6,669 nucleotides of DNA from Actinomycetes bacterium (GTDB lineage Bacteria; Actinomycetota; Acidimicrobiia; Acidimicrobiales; Acidimicrobiaceae): positions 1-6,669 of the forward strand of contig JAKBSX010000166.1 of NCBI GenBank assembly GCA_021844725.1, given 5' to 3'. The position numbers and the translations under genes were made by a program. Below are positions 6,653-6,669 of the stretch, in pieces; the stretch's first letter is position 1; every line of letters starts with the position of its first letter. The notes beneath the pieces are model-generated. The model searched no databases. It worked only from the letters and a program-made list of their open reading frames with translations, and had not been told where the DNA came from.

Positions 6653-6669
6653 TACGTCCTAAAATGAAA

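Noticed and set aside
6664..6669. ATG at 6664 as start of a fourth downstream gene
   Set aside because: Only two codons are visible and no ribosome binding site precedes it, so nothing supports a call.
1..6669. Defence system, mobile element, CRISPR array or tRNA
   Set aside because: No transposase, integrase, nuclease or toxin-antitoxin motifs, no terminal inverted repeats, no regularly spaced repeats and no cloverleaf-like segments were seen.

Overview
The window looks like a chromosomal segment of a high-GC-lineage actinobacterium with a fairly balanced base composition. Acidimicrobiia-like iron-oxidising or acidophilic relatives are my best guess. This rests on the gene pair in the first two thirds (a GT2 glycosyltransferase fused to a polytopic membrane part, followed by a DUF5719-like secreted protein), on Thr/Ser/Ala/Lys-rich linkers in the secreted protein, and on mixed codon use. 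The taxonomic call is inference from protein style, not from a search. All four genes are on the + strand, and there are no tRNA, rRNA, CRISPR or mobile-element signs.

Layout: (1) 1-3071 is the 5'-truncated glycosyltransferase gene. Its reading frame is open back to the first base, so the true start lies upstream. (2) 3058-4716 is a membrane-anchored, beta-rich extracytoplasmic protein whose start overlaps the end of gene 1 by 14 bases, with a strong Shine-Dalgarno sequence inside gene 1; the two are almost certainly co-transcribed and translationally coupled. (3) 4717-4990 is an intergenic region with a possible weak terminator and small hairpins. (4) 4991-5791 is a slipin (stomatin/prohibitin-like SPFH protein). 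(5) 5792-5977 is a short intergenic region unusually rich in inverted repeats: an 8-bp stem directly after the slipin stop, a 6-bp stem, and a perfect 7-3-7 palindrome. (6) 5978-6652 is a class II aldolase/adducin-family enzyme with a complete metal-binding set. The last 17 bases hold nothing that can be called.

How they fit together: genes 1 and 2 form a cell-envelope unit, in which a cytosolic glycosyltransferase domain is tethered to a multi-pass membrane domain and paired with a secreted beta-repeat protein. The slipin is a separate membrane-organising protein, seen here without an NfeD-type partner. The aldolase is a soluble metabolic enzyme, probably with its own control region. I see no evidence that the four genes form one pathway and no clear new system. 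The most useful leads are the four-fold repeat in the DUF5719-like protein, the palindrome before the aldolase and its start-site ambiguity, and the slipin with no adjacent NfeD.
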